Source: Ktedonobacteraceae bacterium
GTDB taxonomy: Bacteria > Chloroflexota > Ktedonobacteria > Ktedonobacterales > Ktedonobacteraceae
Assembly (NCBI GenBank): GCA_035653615.1
Contig: DASRBN010000039.1
Location: 1-64,000, forward strand
Direction: 5' to 3'
DNA length: 64,000 nucleotides
Both the position numbers and the translations under genes were made by a program. This document shows, piece by piece, positions 34,127 to 43,718 of this stretch (positions within the stretch are counted from its first letter, which is position 1; the number at the start of each line of letters is the position of its first letter). The notes beneath the pieces were generated by a model. It was not told where the DNA came from. It searched no databases and saw only the letters and a program-made list of their open reading frames with translations.

Positions 34127-35842
34127 CTACCTGGCAGACAGTTGTTCTAAGGAACGTGCTCGTTCCTGGCAGGCGATAGCCTCGTCTCTCCGGCCCAGCC
34201 TTTCAAGCGCGATAGCTTTATTATACCAGGCATCAGGTTCATCTGGCGCCAATTGTGTAGCCCTATCAAAAGCGGCGTATGCCTCATTCAGATACCCTGA
34301 CGCGTAGAGTGCCAGTCCCTTGTTATTCCAGGCAGCAGTATAGCCTGCATCCAGAGCGAGCGCGCGATCAAAAGCGGTGATCGCCTCTTCATCACGTCTC
34401 AATTCGTGCAGCAGACTACCTTTATTGTACCAGGCCGAAATCAGTCCGTTATCATAGCGCAAAGCGGAATTGTAGGACTCCAGCGCGTCCTCGTACATGC
34501 GCATGGCGGCCAGCACGTTCCCTCGATTATACCATGCGCCGGCCAGTGTTGGGTCAAGTTCGAGCGCCCGGTCGTAATCTGCCAGGGCCTCGGCATAACG
34601 TTTCATATCGCGTAGATCATTGGCCTTGTCAAACCATGCTGTGGCATTGTTGGGGTTGAGGTGTGTAGCGCGTTCGTGCAGTATGAAAGCCTGCTCAGGA
34701 TTTTTCATGCGGCGTAAAATATTGCCCTTTGTATCCCATAGGGCAGCATTGTCCGGTGCCAGTTGAATGGCATGGTCAATGGCAATCAGCGCTTCATCGT
34801 AGCGCTGCAGGCTGTACAGTGTGTCACCCATGGCTTGCCAGATTACGCTCTGAGTTGGATCGAGAACAAGCGCGTGGTCAAATGCCAGTAATGCCTCTTC
34901 GGGCCGGTTGAGTTCAACCAGGGTCATACCGCGCCCGCTCCATGCGAAAACATAGTTTTGATCATAAGCGAGGGCCTGCTCGTAACAATACATCTCTTCA
35001 TCAAAACGACGCAGTTCGTGCAGCACGTTTGCGCGCGAGCACCACAGATCAGGATCATTTGGACGCAGTGAAAGCGCATGATCGTAGGCGAGGAGTGCCT
35101 CTTCGAACTGCCCCAGGTAAAGCAACGCCGCCCCTTTGCCGCTCCATGCCTCTACGGAAACTGGATCGAGGCTCAATGCTGCCTCGTATGCTGCGAGCGC
35201 GTCGTTGTAGTTGCTCAGTTCATAGGCTCGATCAGCTTCTGCCAGCCAGTTACGTGGTTGCTCAGGCGGTACGGGTCGTTTTGAGATGGTTGCTTTCGAA
35301 ATTGCCGGGCGTACCTGGGTGAGCATACTATCATCGAAATCGAAGTCCTGGACAGGAGCAACACTGGGAGAGGATTGAGGTACACCGTTGCTTACGCGCA
35401 CAGTCATGCGGGGCCGTGATACCGGTGCTTCGCTCTTGTTTCCAGGTATCTCAGACTTTACAAGAAATACCAGCGGCCCATCCTTCCCAAAATCAGTCAC
35501 ACGGATGCTACCTGGCTCATGAACATTGCGGGAGAACGCCACCGCCATCTCCGCATCCTGCAAGAAGTCTTCGCGCTCCCTGGCAGTCGTTTTATTCGGA
35601 ATAAGGGCGCGTATAGTCACAAGGTTGCCCTCATGACGATCAATGGCACTTAAAGTGACAGTATTGCGATCTTTTCCTGCTAATGTTTGTATTTCATAGC
35701 GTCCTTGCAAGAGCGTTCCAGGAAGGGGAATGCCACAGTTTGCGCAGAAGCGAGCTTTATCGCGATTTTGAAAATGACACTCATCCGCATTCAGACATAG
35801 CACCTTAAAGTATCTCCCCATGGCATTCATAAGGAATACCAC
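34127..35842 (-). CDS. Zinc-ribbon, kinase N-lobe remnant and eleven TPR repeats (pseudokinase-like)
   Basis: 571-residue paralogue of the downstream kinase. A zinc-ribbon-like motif (Cys16, 22, 33, 36) is followed by a segment at about 47-130 (GRYEIQTLAGKDRNTVTLSA, VTIRALIPNKTT, VTDFGKDGPLVFLV) that aligns with the N-lobe of the neighbouring kinase. The ATP-binding Lys is Arg here (VTIR), the Gly-rich loop is lost, and the whole C-lobe with HRD and DFG is missing. A linker with PRMTVRVSNGV leads to about eleven TPR units. It may act as a scaffold or decoy partner of the active kinase. The start is a GTG with AGG 6 nt upstream; an ATG lies 12 nt later. Confidence 0.85.
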   Translation of the reverse strand: MVFLMNAMGRYFKVLCLNADECHFQNRDKARFCANCGIPLPGTLLQGRYEIQTLAGKDRNTVTLSAIDRHEGNLVTIRALIPNKTTAREREDFLQDAEMAVAFSRNVHEPGSIRVTDFGKDGPLVFLVKSEIPGNKSEAPVSRPRMTVRVSNGVPQSSPSVAPVQDFDFDDSMLTQVRPAISKATISKRPVPPEQPRNWLAEADRAYELSNYNDALAAYEAALSLDPVSVEAWSGKGAALLYLGQFEEALLAYDHALSLRPNDPDLWCSRANVLHELRRFDEEMYCYEQALAYDQNYVFAWSGRGMTLVELNRPEEALLAFDHALVLDPTQSVIWQAMGDTLYSLQRYDEALIAIDHAIQLAPDNAALWDTKGNILRRMKNPEQAFILHERATHLNPNNATAWFDKANDLRDMKRYAEALADYDRALELDPTLAGAWYNRGNVLAAMRMYEDALESYNSALRYDNGLISAWYNKGSLLHELRRDEEAITAFDRALALDAGYTAAWNNKGLALYASGYLNEAYAAFDRATQLAPDEPDAWYNKAIALERLGRRDEAIACQERARSLEQLSAR

Positions 35843-35867
35843 TACTAACCTGCCATCATTGCCTGTA

Positions 35868-35896
35868 CTTTAACGAAAACATAGTTAGTTTGTCAA
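35868..35896 (-). promoter_or_regulatory. Promoter of the TPR/kinase pair
   Basis: Minus-strand TTGACA at 35891-35896, 17-bp spacer and TTAAAG at 35868-35873. The -35 box is perfect, the -10 box is weak. Transcription would begin about 20 nt before the GTG start. Confidence 0.5.
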
Positions 35897-35996
35897 TACA
35901 AAACTTTACTCTCTCTACTGATTTCAGTGTGCTAAACGTTTGTAAGAAATGATATCAAGTGTTGGCGAACGTGTACAGATGTGCTATATTTTCTGT

Positions 35997-36218
35997 ATGA
36001 AGTTAAGTCAGTACGCCAAACAACAAGGCGTCAGTTATCGCACGGCCCTGGACTGGTTTCGCAATGGAACGATCAAGGGCTATCAAGCTCCTTCCGGTAC
36101 GATTATCGTCTATTCTTTCACTGCACGGCTCTACGGAGAGAGACGCGCTAAACGAAAAACCGAGGCAGTTGTGAGCAGCTACCACGTGAGGACACGTAGA
36201 TGCAATACTGTAGCATAA
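35997..36218 (+). pseudogene. Fragment of an IS607-family serine recombinase (TnpA)
   Basis: The first 37 residues (MKLSQYAKQQGVSYRTALDW, then FRNGTIKGYQAPSGTIIV) match the MerR-like DNA-binding start of IS607 transposases. After that the frame leaves the family: the catalytic serine recombinase domain is absent and the remaining 36 residues look random. No tnpB is nearby. This is the remains of an insertion, sitting between the TPR gene and the response regulator. The upstream TGTACAGATGTGCTATATTT resembles a promoter-proximal left end, but no right end can be assigned. Confidence 0.7.
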
Positions 36219-36254
36219 TAGATAGGCAGAAATACCGTAGTAGTAGTTGCCTTA

Positions 36255-37124
36255 ATGGATTATAGTAGAATCCTGAAGGACTTATTCCATGATGGTAAAG
36301 GCGTTCCGGGTAGCCGTTTGTTTGAAAGAAATCCAGAAAGCAATAAAATGTTAAATAAACAGCAGTTGAATGATACAGAGAATGGTGGCAATGTAGCCGG
36401 TAGCGCCCTGGATGTGACCCAGGGTATGGCCGGTACTGAGCAGGAGAACGAACCGGGGCAGCTCATTCGCGTTCTACTTGCGGACGATCATGCGCTTGTA
36501 CGTGAAGGAACGCGCCGTTTGTTGGAGACCGAAAGCGACGTTGAAGTCGTGGCGGAGGCGGCTAGCGGAGAGGAGGCCATCGCTGCTGCCCAGGAACTGC
36601 ATCCTGATGTCGCGATTATGGATATTGCTATGCCGGGAATGGGTGGCATCGAAGCCACACGCGCGATTAAAAAGTGCTGCCCAGAAACAGCCGTGCTGGT
36701 GTTGTCGGCTTATGACGACGAGCCGTATCTGATAGCGCTGCTTGAGGCAGGAGCGGCAGGATTCCTACTCAAGAATGTGCATGGGCAGGAGCTGGTGAAT
36801 GCTATTCGATCTGTCTCGCGCGGCGAAGCCGTTTTAAAGCCCATCCTGGCCGAAAAAATGATGCGCCGCTTATCTTCGCACGCTGAACCTGTCCAACGTC
36901 AGACCGATCTATTAAGCGAACGCGAGTTTGATGTGCTGCGCCTGGCGGCCCGTGGACTGCCGAACAAGGAAATCGCGCGCCGGATGGGTCTGAGCATTCG
37001 TACTGTGCATAGTCACCTGGCCAATATTTTTACCAAAATGCAGGTAGGCTCGCGCACAGAGGCTGTCTTGCTGGCCCTGCGCCTGGGCATCATTTCTTTG
37101 CAGGATACCTATGATTCACAGTAA
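36255..37124 (+). CDS. NarL/LuxR-family response regulator
   Basis: Response regulator of up to 289 residues. The receiver domain (about 70-190) has acidic pocket ADDHALVREG, the phosphoacceptor Asp in DVAIMDIAMPGMGG, and the conserved Lys in FLLKNVHG. The C-terminal LuxR helix-turn-helix (about 220-280) has LSEREFDVLRLAARGLPNKE and GLSIRTVHSHLANIF. The first 65 residues are not part of either domain; no start has a clear ribosome site, and an ATG at 36348 would shorten the protein by 31 residues. The stop overlaps the start of the histidine kinase by 14 nt, so the pair is translationally coupled. Confidence 0.9.
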   Translation: MDYSRILKDLFHDGKGVPGSRLFERNPESNKMLNKQQLNDTENGGNVAGSALDVTQGMAGTEQENEPGQLIRVLLADDHALVREGTRRLLETESDVEVVAEAASGEEAIAAAQELHPDVAIMDIAMPGMGGIEATRAIKKCCPETAVLVLSAYDDEPYLIALLEAGAAGFLLKNVHGQELVNAIRSVSRGEAVLKPILAEKMMRRLSSHAEPVQRQTDLLSEREFDVLRLAARGLPNKEIARRMGLSIRTVHSHLANIFTKMQVGSRTEAVLLALRLGIISLQDTYDSQ

Positions 37125-38727
37125 TGATCGAAGATCAGGTATATTGGAGTACCTGAAACCTCTCATAGCTTTATTCTCACTCTGCGTAACGGTTGGACTA
37201 ACTGCCTGGGCTCTGACCAACTACCGGCCGGTTCCTAATCTGTATGGCCCTCGTGCTATCTATAGCCTGATATTCCTCTCGGTATTCTTGTCCTTGATGG
37301 GGCGCATCTTGCTACTGCGCCTTTTAAGGCAGGAGTCCGCAAATCGGGAGATCGTACCCAATCGTATGCGAATCGCGTGGAGGTCTCTTTTTCTGATTGA
37401 TGTTACCGCGCCGTGTTATCTGGCAGCCGGAGTGCTGATTGGCGTCCCGGCTGCCGTATTAACAGCGGTCGTGACGCAGGTCTTTTTACAAGGATTTACG
37501 CTCTGGCGTGGATTTGTCTCCTGGCAGGAGGCCAGCTATCGTATCGGTACCACAGCTCTGCTGGTTTTGATCGCGGATAGCATCTACAACGCCATTGGAG
37601 GCCCGCCGCATAATTATACCTCGATCTATCACTTCTTGCCCCTCACTGAATCGAGAGAATTTCTTGGTTCAATTCTGGGTGCTCTTGTCATGATGGCATT
37701 GATCTTAGTGGTTTCCTTTCCAATACTCGCGCAAATACATGGTTCAAGTAAGAAAGTCGATCTTATTTCCCGCTGGCAAGACTATTTACGATCACCCATC
37801 TGGGGTTTTCAATTGCTGGTGTTGAGTGTAGGCCCGCTGCTGCCGGTTGTCGATATCTTTGATGACAAGGCTGGAGAATTAGCCTGGATCTTCTTTCTTG
37901 TGCCCCTGTTCGCCATCTATTCTCTTGCGTTGAACACGACTCGCTTGAGCGTTCGCACAAGTGAGTTGCAGCGGACCTTAGAGGATTTGAGCAGCGCCCG
38001 GCGCAGGCAGGATGAATTGCGTGGCTACGCCTCGTTAATCACACGCGTGCAGGAAGAGGAACGTCGTCGCCTCGCCCGTGAGCTCCACGATGATACGGCC
38101 CAGGCCTTGATTGCCCTCTCGCTTGGATTGGATGGCTTGAATCGCGCTATGTCCAGACAGGATGTGCCGAAGAAGGATCGCGATTGGCTGGCGAGCTTAC
38201 AAAATCTGGCAGATCATACGCTGGAGGGTGTGCGTCGTGCCTGCCGTGACCTGCGTCCTTCGGTCCTCGATGATCTTGGATTGCGCGCCGCCTTAGAATG
38301 GTTATGTGATACCTCGGCTTCTCGCGGAGTACCCTGCACATTTGCCTGCCTGGGTGTATCACAATCTACAACGCCTGAGGCTGAAATCGCCATTTTTCGT
38401 ATTGTCCAGGAGGCATTATCAAATATCTGGCGACACTCGGAGGCGACGCAGGCGCATGTAGAACTGCGCTATCTGCCTGATGCTTTGCAGCTTACCGTCC
38501 ATGACAATGGAAAAGGCTTTACTCCGAGTAGTTACCTCAACGCCAAACTCGTTTCGCAGCGTGGCCTCGGGTTAGTTGGTATGCGCGAACGGGCTATGCT
38601 GGTAGGGGCAACGTTAACATTTACATCTTCACCGGGCGCCGGTTGCTCGGTCGAGTTGCATTTGCCATTGCCGGATACCGGTAGAACTTCCTCTCTCTCG
38701 ATGGATTACGCAAACGAAAAGAGCTGA
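37111..38727 (+). CDS. NarL-type sensor histidine kinase (HisKA_3)
   Basis: 538-residue membrane sensor kinase, partner of the preceding regulator. Residues about 15-270 contain seven or so hydrophobic segments with little periplasmic loop, suggesting an intramembrane sensor. A coiled linker (280-320) leads to the HisKA_3 dimerisation helix with LARELHDDTAQALIALSLGL (His326). The HATPase domain (about 400-525) carries the N-box EALSNIWRH, the G1 box DNGKGF and GLGLVGMRERA. Start ATG at 37111 is inside the upstream gene, behind CAGGA. The membrane input is not recognisable, so the stimulus is unknown. Confidence 0.92.
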   Translation: MIHSNDRRSGILEYLKPLIALFSLCVTVGLTAWALTNYRPVPNLYGPRAIYSLIFLSVFLSLMGRILLLRLLRQESANREIVPNRMRIAWRSLFLIDVTAPCYLAAGVLIGVPAAVLTAVVTQVFLQGFTLWRGFVSWQEASYRIGTTALLVLIADSIYNAIGGPPHNYTSIYHFLPLTESREFLGSILGALVMMALILVVSFPILAQIHGSSKKVDLISRWQDYLRSPIWGFQLLVLSVGPLLPVVDIFDDKAGELAWIFFLVPLFAIYSLALNTTRLSVRTSELQRTLEDLSSARRRQDELRGYASLITRVQEEERRRLARELHDDTAQALIALSLGLDGLNRAMSRQDVPKKDRDWLASLQNLADHTLEGVRRACRDLRPSVLDDLGLRAALEWLCDTSASRGVPCTFACLGVSQSTTPEAEIAIFRIVQEALSNIWRHSEATQAHVELRYLPDALQLTVHDNGKGFTPSSYLNAKLVSQRGLGLVGMRERAMLVGATLTFTSSPGAGCSVELHLPLPDTGRTSSLSMDYANEKS

Positions 38728-39217
38728 AGACAGTAGAATTACCGATTGTCTTTTCGGCACAGGTGGCGCATAGTATAGTGGGCAGGGCTCAAAGAGGTTG
38801 GATTTGGTTGGCGTTTGCCTGAAACGATGATGAATCGGTATATTCACGGAATGGAACCGGGACCTGACTGTGAGAATTACATATATCGAGGAGCCATTGC
38901 TTTCGGCCTGAGAGGAAAGCATCTTTGTCTCTCCGTGCGGTGTGTACTCTCTTGAAACGTAAGCGACTATCAAATGCCTTCTGTTGATGAGACCTGCCCA
39001 CAACATTTTCCCTTTCCTGCCACTTCCTGCGCGATGTCCTGATCTGGTTGTGAAAAACCATACATCCTCTCGTCATATCACTCTGCCAGGTTCTGTTATA
39101 TAATGAATGAGTACTCTATTTTCTATTGAGGGACCTGGCGCAGGGGCACATTCCCCTCTAGAAAACCACAAGCAGCCTCGCCAGGAAATACAACTACTTT
39201 CATTCGAGGATACAAAC
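38728..39217. other. Gap upstream of the aconitase gene
   Basis: About 490 nt with no credible gene. A TATAAT at 39099-39104 sits 114 nt before the chosen aconitase start, with no good -35 box, so its promoter may need an activator. No terminator is obvious after the histidine kinase. Confidence 0.35.
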
Positions 39218-42200
39218 ATGACAACTTCCAACGACGTATTTGGCGCGCGTCAAACGCTTGAAGTCGCAGGCGGCCCCGTTATCTACTACCGGTTAGATTC
39301 ACTTACGAAGAGAGGTGTGCAGGGACTTGACCGGTTGCCCTATACCGTCAAAATTTTGCTGGAGAATGCGTTAAGGCACGTGGATGGAGAAATCGTTACC
39401 GAAAAAGAGGTCTTAGCGCTGGCAAATTGGGTGCCCGGCCAATCGGCTCAGTCCGATGCTGAATATCCATTCATGCCTGCCCGCGTGCTTTTGCAGGACT
39501 TCACGGGCGTACCAGCTGTTGCCGATCTCGCGGCCATGCGCTCCGCTATGGCACGTATGGGAGGCGATCCACAAAAGGTCAATCCCCTGGTGCCTGCCGA
39601 CCTGGTAATCGACCACTCGGTGCAGGTGGATATGTTCGGCACCACGCTGGCATTTGCTCGCAACGTCGAGCGCGAGTACGAGCGCAATAGCGAACGCTAT
39701 GGACTGCTGCGTTGGGGACAGCAGGCATTTAGCAACTTCCGAGTTGTGCCACCCGGCACCGGCATCGTCCACCAGGTTAATCTGGAATACCTGGCATCGG
39801 TCGTGATGACGAAAGAGGAAAACGGCGAGACGCTAGCATTCCCCGATACCCTGGTTGGCACCGATTCGCACACGACGATGATCAATGGCCTTGGCGTACT
39901 CGGCTGGGGTGTGGGCGGAATCGAAGCGGAGGCAGTACTGCTGGGACAACCGCTGTACCTGCTCACCCCGGAGGTCATAGGTGTGCGCCTCACCGGGTCA
40001 TTGCCCAGCGGCTCAACTGCTACCGACCTGGTACTGACAGTAACACAGATGCTGCGCAAGCGCGGCGTAGTCGGCAAATTCGTCGAATTTACCGGCTCCG
40101 GCCTGAGCTACCTGTCCCTGGCAGACCGTGCCACCATTTCTAATATGTCGCCCGAATTTGGCGCGACCGCTACGCTCTTCCCCGTCGATGACGAGACCCT
40201 GCGCTATCTACGCAGTACCGGGCGCGACCCAAAACTGGTTGAACTGGTCGAGCGCTATACAAAAGCCCAGGGGCTCTTCCGCACCGACGAGGCGCCGGAG
40301 CCACAGTTCGATGATCTGCTCGAACTCGATCTCGGCACCATCGAACCCAGCCTGGCAGGCCCACGCCGTCCGCAGGATCGTGTAGCTATGCAAAATCTCA
40401 GCAAGGTCTTCCGCGAGGCCTACGCAGACCGCTTCAAAGACCTTGAAGAAAACGTCACAACCGAGAATGCGGTCAATCGCTATATTGGCGAAGGCGGTGG
40501 GCGTCCCAATCCTGACCCTGTCGCTCAGGCAGAAAACGGTGAGAAACAACTGGCCGAGATGAAGCAGCAGGGCGATGGTAAGGGTAGTATAAGCCACAAC
40601 GGGCATCGTAAGGGAGTGGCAGTCACCGTGGGCAATTCCCAGGAATATATGACGCACGGTTCCGTTGCCATCGCAGCGATTACAAGCTGTACCAACACCT
40701 CTAATCCCTCGGTGATGGTCGCGGCAGGCTTGCTGGCGAAGCATGCTGTCGAACGCGGCCTCACCGTTAGCCCAACCGTGAAAACGAGTCTCGCTCCCGG
40801 TTCGCGCGCCGTTATTGACTACCTGAACAATGCCGATTTGCTGCCTTACCTTGAGGCGTTGCGTTTCCACCTGGTCGGTTTTGGTTGTACAACGTGTATT
40901 GCCGAAGGAACACCGGTGTTGCTTGCTAACGGGACTGCGCAGCGCATCGAACAGATGCCATATACCGGTGGAACAGAACTTCTTGCTCCCACAACTAACG
41001 GTCGGCTGGGTAGAGCAACACAGGCTGAGATGATGGTTCAGGGCGAACGGGAGTGCATCTCGCTCACTCTGCAAGATGGGCGTACTCTGGTCTGCACTCC
41101 TGATCATCAAATCCTTTGCGCAGACGGGCGCTGGGTACGTGCCGACCAACTTCTACTAGGCCAGGATCGCGTCGTGGTTGGCCTTGAAGCTCCCCTGGAT
41201 GAGCCAGGTATTGACGAGGCCAGTTATCTGTTGCATGTGGGCAATCTGGTGTTCACAATGGACACGCCATATGAGCGCCAGCGCACGTTGGCGTTCGCTC
41301 GCCTACTGGGACATCTACTGAGCGATGGTTCGATCAGCGTTTCGGGGCAGGGCCGAATGCATGTCGGGCAGGCGATGGACCGCGAGGCCGTTCTCGCCGA
41401 TATCGAGCTGCTTACCGGCTCTCGTCTCGCGGCAGCGCGCTACGACGAGAGGAAATGGACTATCGTATTGCCTAAGCCGCTCACGGATGCCATCAGTTCA
41501 CTATCCGGTGTACGCACCGGACGGCGCATTCAGCAAGTGCCAGCACTCCCGGCATTCGTGTTGGACGAGAAGTGTCCTGTAGCGGTAGTACGCGAATTCC
41601 TGGGTGGCCTGTTTGGAGCAGACGGACATGCACCTGCCTTGCATCGCTGGGGCAAGCGCGAAGAGGATGCGTCGCTTAATCCGCCCGCTTACTCCCAAAG
41701 CACCATACCAGAACATGTGGAGACCCTCAAGCAGATCATGTACGATTTGATAAGTCTGCTGGCGCGATGTGGTGTGAAGACCGATGGTGCGAATGTCTAT
41801 GAATATCCTACGCGCCGCGCTGCTTCCTCGTATCCGGCGGCACAGGATGGTCTCCCACGTGTAGAGGTACGTCTGGAACTTCCTGACGGTCTCTCGTTTG
41901 TGGAGCGTGTGGGATTCCGCTATTGCGTAGACAAAGCCCTACGAGCTAGCGCCGCGGCTGTGTACTGGCGTTTGGTAAGCCAGATTCACCAGCAACGCCT
42001 CTGGATGTCGGCTCGCCTGGAGGAACTGCACCAGGAAAATTATAAGCTCTCGTTCTCCCATGCTCGTAAGAAAGCGGCAGTGGAGCTATTGGAGCGCGAG
42101 CCGGTAATCACACCCCACTATGCACTATTGGAAGGCTACGACCGCTTTTCTCGATTGCCAGACATGATGACGCGCAAGTTCCAGCCGTTGCATAGAGATG

Positions 42201-43621
42201 CCAGCAACTTTCCGTCTCCGGTTGAACTATTCAACCAGATTGGCGCGCGTGAGTGGTTTGCGCCATTGCGTTCGCGCGCGGATATGGAGACTTCAAAGCG
42301 TTACTGTATCGAGAAGGATGCACTCTCGATGCCGGCGCTGGCACTTCAGGTCGTGGACCGACGCCCGATTGGTAGACGAGCCGTGTTTGATCTGGCAGTA
42401 AACGATCTCCATGCTTTCGTCGCAGGTACCGTCGCAGTCCATAATTGCATCGGCAATAGTGGCCCCCTCATCGAGCCGGTTGCCGAGGCAGTGCAGGACA
42501 ATGACCTCGTAGTCGCGGCGGTTCTCAGCGGCAACCGCAACTTCGAGGGGCGTATTCATCCACAGGTGCGGGCCAGCTTCCTGGCTTCCCCACCACTGGT
42601 TGTGGCCTATGCGCTGGCCGGAACCGTGGATATCGACCTGACAACAGAGCCAATCGGTGAGGATATCAATGGCGAAAAGGTCTACCTGCGCGATATCTGG
42701 CCATCACCGGATGAAGTGCGCGATGTGGTGTCGAAGTCGGTAACACCGGAGTTATTCTCACGGAACTATTCGCACGTGTTCGAGGGCGATGAGCACTGGC
42801 GCTCCCTGCCGAATACAGAGGGCGAGCTCTTCAATTGGGACCCCAATTCAACCTATATCCAGGAGCCGCCGTTCTTCCAGAATATGCCCATCGAGCCTGA
42901 GCCGGTGAAGGATATTCATGGCGCGCGCGTGTTGGCTATGCTTGATGACTCGATCACGACCGACCATATCTCGCCTGCCGGTAGCTTCTCTGCCAACAGC
43001 CCTGCCGGAAAATACCTGCTCGAGCGCGGCGTAGACAAGCGCGATTTCAACACCTATGGCGCGCGACGTGGCAACCACGAGGTGATGGTGCGCGGCACGT
43101 TCGGCAACATTCGCCTGCGCAACCGCCTGACACCTGACAAGGAGGGGTATTACACCGTTCACCTGCCCGACGGCGAACAGACGACCATTTTCGAGGCTTC
43201 GATGCGCTACCAGCAAGAGGGCGTGCCACTGCTGGTAATCGCGGGCAAAGAGTATGGTTCCGGCAGTTCGCGCGACTGGGCCGCGAAGGGGCCATTGCTG
43301 TTAGGTGTGCGCGCGGTCATCGCCGAGAGTTTCGAGCGCATTCATCGCAGCAACCTTGTCGGCATGGGCATTCTTCCACTACAATTCAAGCCCGGCGAGA
43401 ATAAAGAATCGCTTGGCCTGACAGGACGCGAGGTCTACGAAATCGAGGGCATCGAAAAAGACCTGAAGCCCCACCAGGAAGTGACAGTGAAGGTAACTCG
43501 CGAAGATGGCTCGACATTCTCCTTCTCGACCATTGCCCGCCTGGATAGCCCTATTGACGTGACGTACTACAAAAATGGGGGGATTTTGCTGGCAGTGTTG
43601 AGGAGGTTGATGCGCGGATAG
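39218..43621 (+). CDS. acnA: Aconitate hydratase with an intein
   Basis: Precursor of 1467 residues; after removal of the 517-residue intein, a 950-residue AcnA-type aconitase that interconverts citrate and isocitrate in the TCA cycle. The N-terminal extein covers the first three domains with the first cluster ligand in TSCTNTSNPSVM (Cys491 of the precursor), and GFGCTT brings the second. The third ligand, in CIGNSGPL, follows the intein. The C-terminal extein has the swivel domain with YGSGSSRDWAAKGP. I chose the ATG at 39218 (MTTSND) because GAGG lies about 9 nt upstream and the 37-residue extension from 39107 is not family-like. A hairpin at 43668-43700 terminates the gene. Activity requires splicing, because the intein separates two cluster ligands. 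Confidence 0.95.
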   Translation: MTTSNDVFGARQTLEVAGGPVIYYRLDSLTKRGVQGLDRLPYTVKILLENALRHVDGEIVTEKEVLALANWVPGQSAQSDAEYPFMPARVLLQDFTGVPAVADLAAMRSAMARMGGDPQKVNPLVPADLVIDHSVQVDMFGTTLAFARNVEREYERNSERYGLLRWGQQAFSNFRVVPPGTGIVHQVNLEYLASVVMTKEENGETLAFPDTLVGTDSHTTMINGLGVLGWGVGGIEAEAVLLGQPLYLLTPEVIGVRLTGSLPSGSTATDLVLTVTQMLRKRGVVGKFVEFTGSGLSYLSLADRATISNMSPEFGATATLFPVDDETLRYLRSTGRDPKLVELVERYTKAQGLFRTDEAPEPQFDDLLELDLGTIEPSLAGPRRPQDRVAMQNLSKVFREAYADRFKDLEENVTTENAVNRYIGEGGGRPNPDPVAQAENGEKQLAEMKQQGDGKGSISHNGHRKGVAVTVGNSQEYMTHGSVAIAAITSCTNTSNPSVMVAAGLLAKHAVERGLTVSPTVKTSLAPGSRAVIDYLNNADLLPYLEALRFHLVGFGCTTCIAEGTPVLLANGTAQRIEQMPYTGGTELLAPTTNGRLGRATQAEMMVQGERECISLTLQDGRTLVCTPDHQILCADGRWVRADQLLLGQDRVVVGLEAPLDEPGIDEASYLLHVGNLVFTMDTPYERQRTLAFARLLGHLLSDGSISVSGQGRMHVGQAMDREAVLADIELLTGSRLAAARYDERKWTIVLPKPLTDAISSLSGVRTGRRIQQVPALPAFVLDEKCPVAVVREFLGGLFGADGHAPALHRWGKREEDASLNPPAYSQSTIPEHVETLKQIMYDLISLLARCGVKTDGANVYEYPTRRAASSYPAAQDGLPRVEVRLELPDGLSFVERVGFRYCVDKALRASAAAVYWRLVSQIHQQRLWMSARLEELHQENYKLSFSHARKKAAVELLEREPVITPHYALLEGYDRFSRLPDMMTRKFQPLHRDASNFPSPVELFNQIGAREWFAPLRSRADMETSKRYCIEKDALSMPALALQVVDRRPIGRRAVFDLAVNDLHAFVAGTVAVHNCIGNSGPLIEPVAEAVQDNDLVVAAVLSGNRNFEGRIHPQVRASFLASPPLVVAYALAGTVDIDLTTEPIGEDINGEKVYLRDIWPSPDEVRDVVSKSVTPELFSRNYSHVFEGDEHWRSLPNTEGELFNWDPNSTYIQEPPFFQNMPIEPEPVKDIHGARVLAMLDDSITTDHISPAGSFSANSPAGKYLLERGVDKRDFNTYGARRGNHEVMVRGTFGNIRLRNRLTPDKEGYYTVHLPDGEQTTIFEASMRYQQEGVPLLVIAGKEYGSGSSRDWAAKGPLLLGVRAVIAESFERIHRSNLVGMGILPLQFKPGENKESLGLTGREVYEIEGIEKDLKPHQEVTVKVTREDGSTFSFSTIARLDSPIDVTYYKNGGILLAVLRRLMRG
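40895..42445 (+). other. Intein with LAGLIDADG homing endonuclease, inside acnA
   Basis: 517 codons in frame with the host gene. It begins with Cys (CIAEGTPVLLANG, block A), has block B with the TxxH element in TLVCTPDHQILCADG, and ends AFVAGTVAVHN followed by Cys as the +1 residue (blocks F and G). All four splice-reaction residues are therefore present: Cys1, the block B His, and the terminal His-Asn before Cys+1. Two LAGLIDADG-like motifs, LLGHLLSDGSIS at about intein residue 138 and FLGGLFGADGHAP at about 232, each keep an acidic residue, so a homing endonuclease may still be active. The insertion point lies between Thr and Cys of the GCTTC cluster motif. Confidence 0.93.
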
Positions 43622-43667
43622 AGGCTGGCTTAGCAGTTAAGCGTTTTATAAAAGTCGGTGTTTTGTA

Positions 43668-43700
43668 ATGAGCGGAAGTAACTTCTACTTCCGCTCATTT
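43668..43700. terminator. Terminator between acnA and the maleylacetate reductase-like gene
   Basis: AATGAGCGGAAGTA pairs with TACTTCCGCTCATT around a 5-nt loop and ends in TTT. The surrounding bases are suitable for both strands, and the two flanking genes converge on it. Confidence 0.75.
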
Positions 43701-43718
43701 GACTACTCCATGATATCA

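Noticed and set aside
33299-34150. 283-codon plus-strand open frame
   Set aside because: Antisense to the kinase domain; composition is Arg/His-rich and without any domain.
38629-39006. 125-codon minus-strand open frame between histidine kinase and aconitase
   Set aside because: Basic, low-complexity, no ribosome site, overlaps the end of the kinase gene; not coding-like.
40208-41149. 313-codon minus-strand open frame in the aconitase gene
   Set aside because: Opposite the well-conserved aconitase and intein sequence; no motif.
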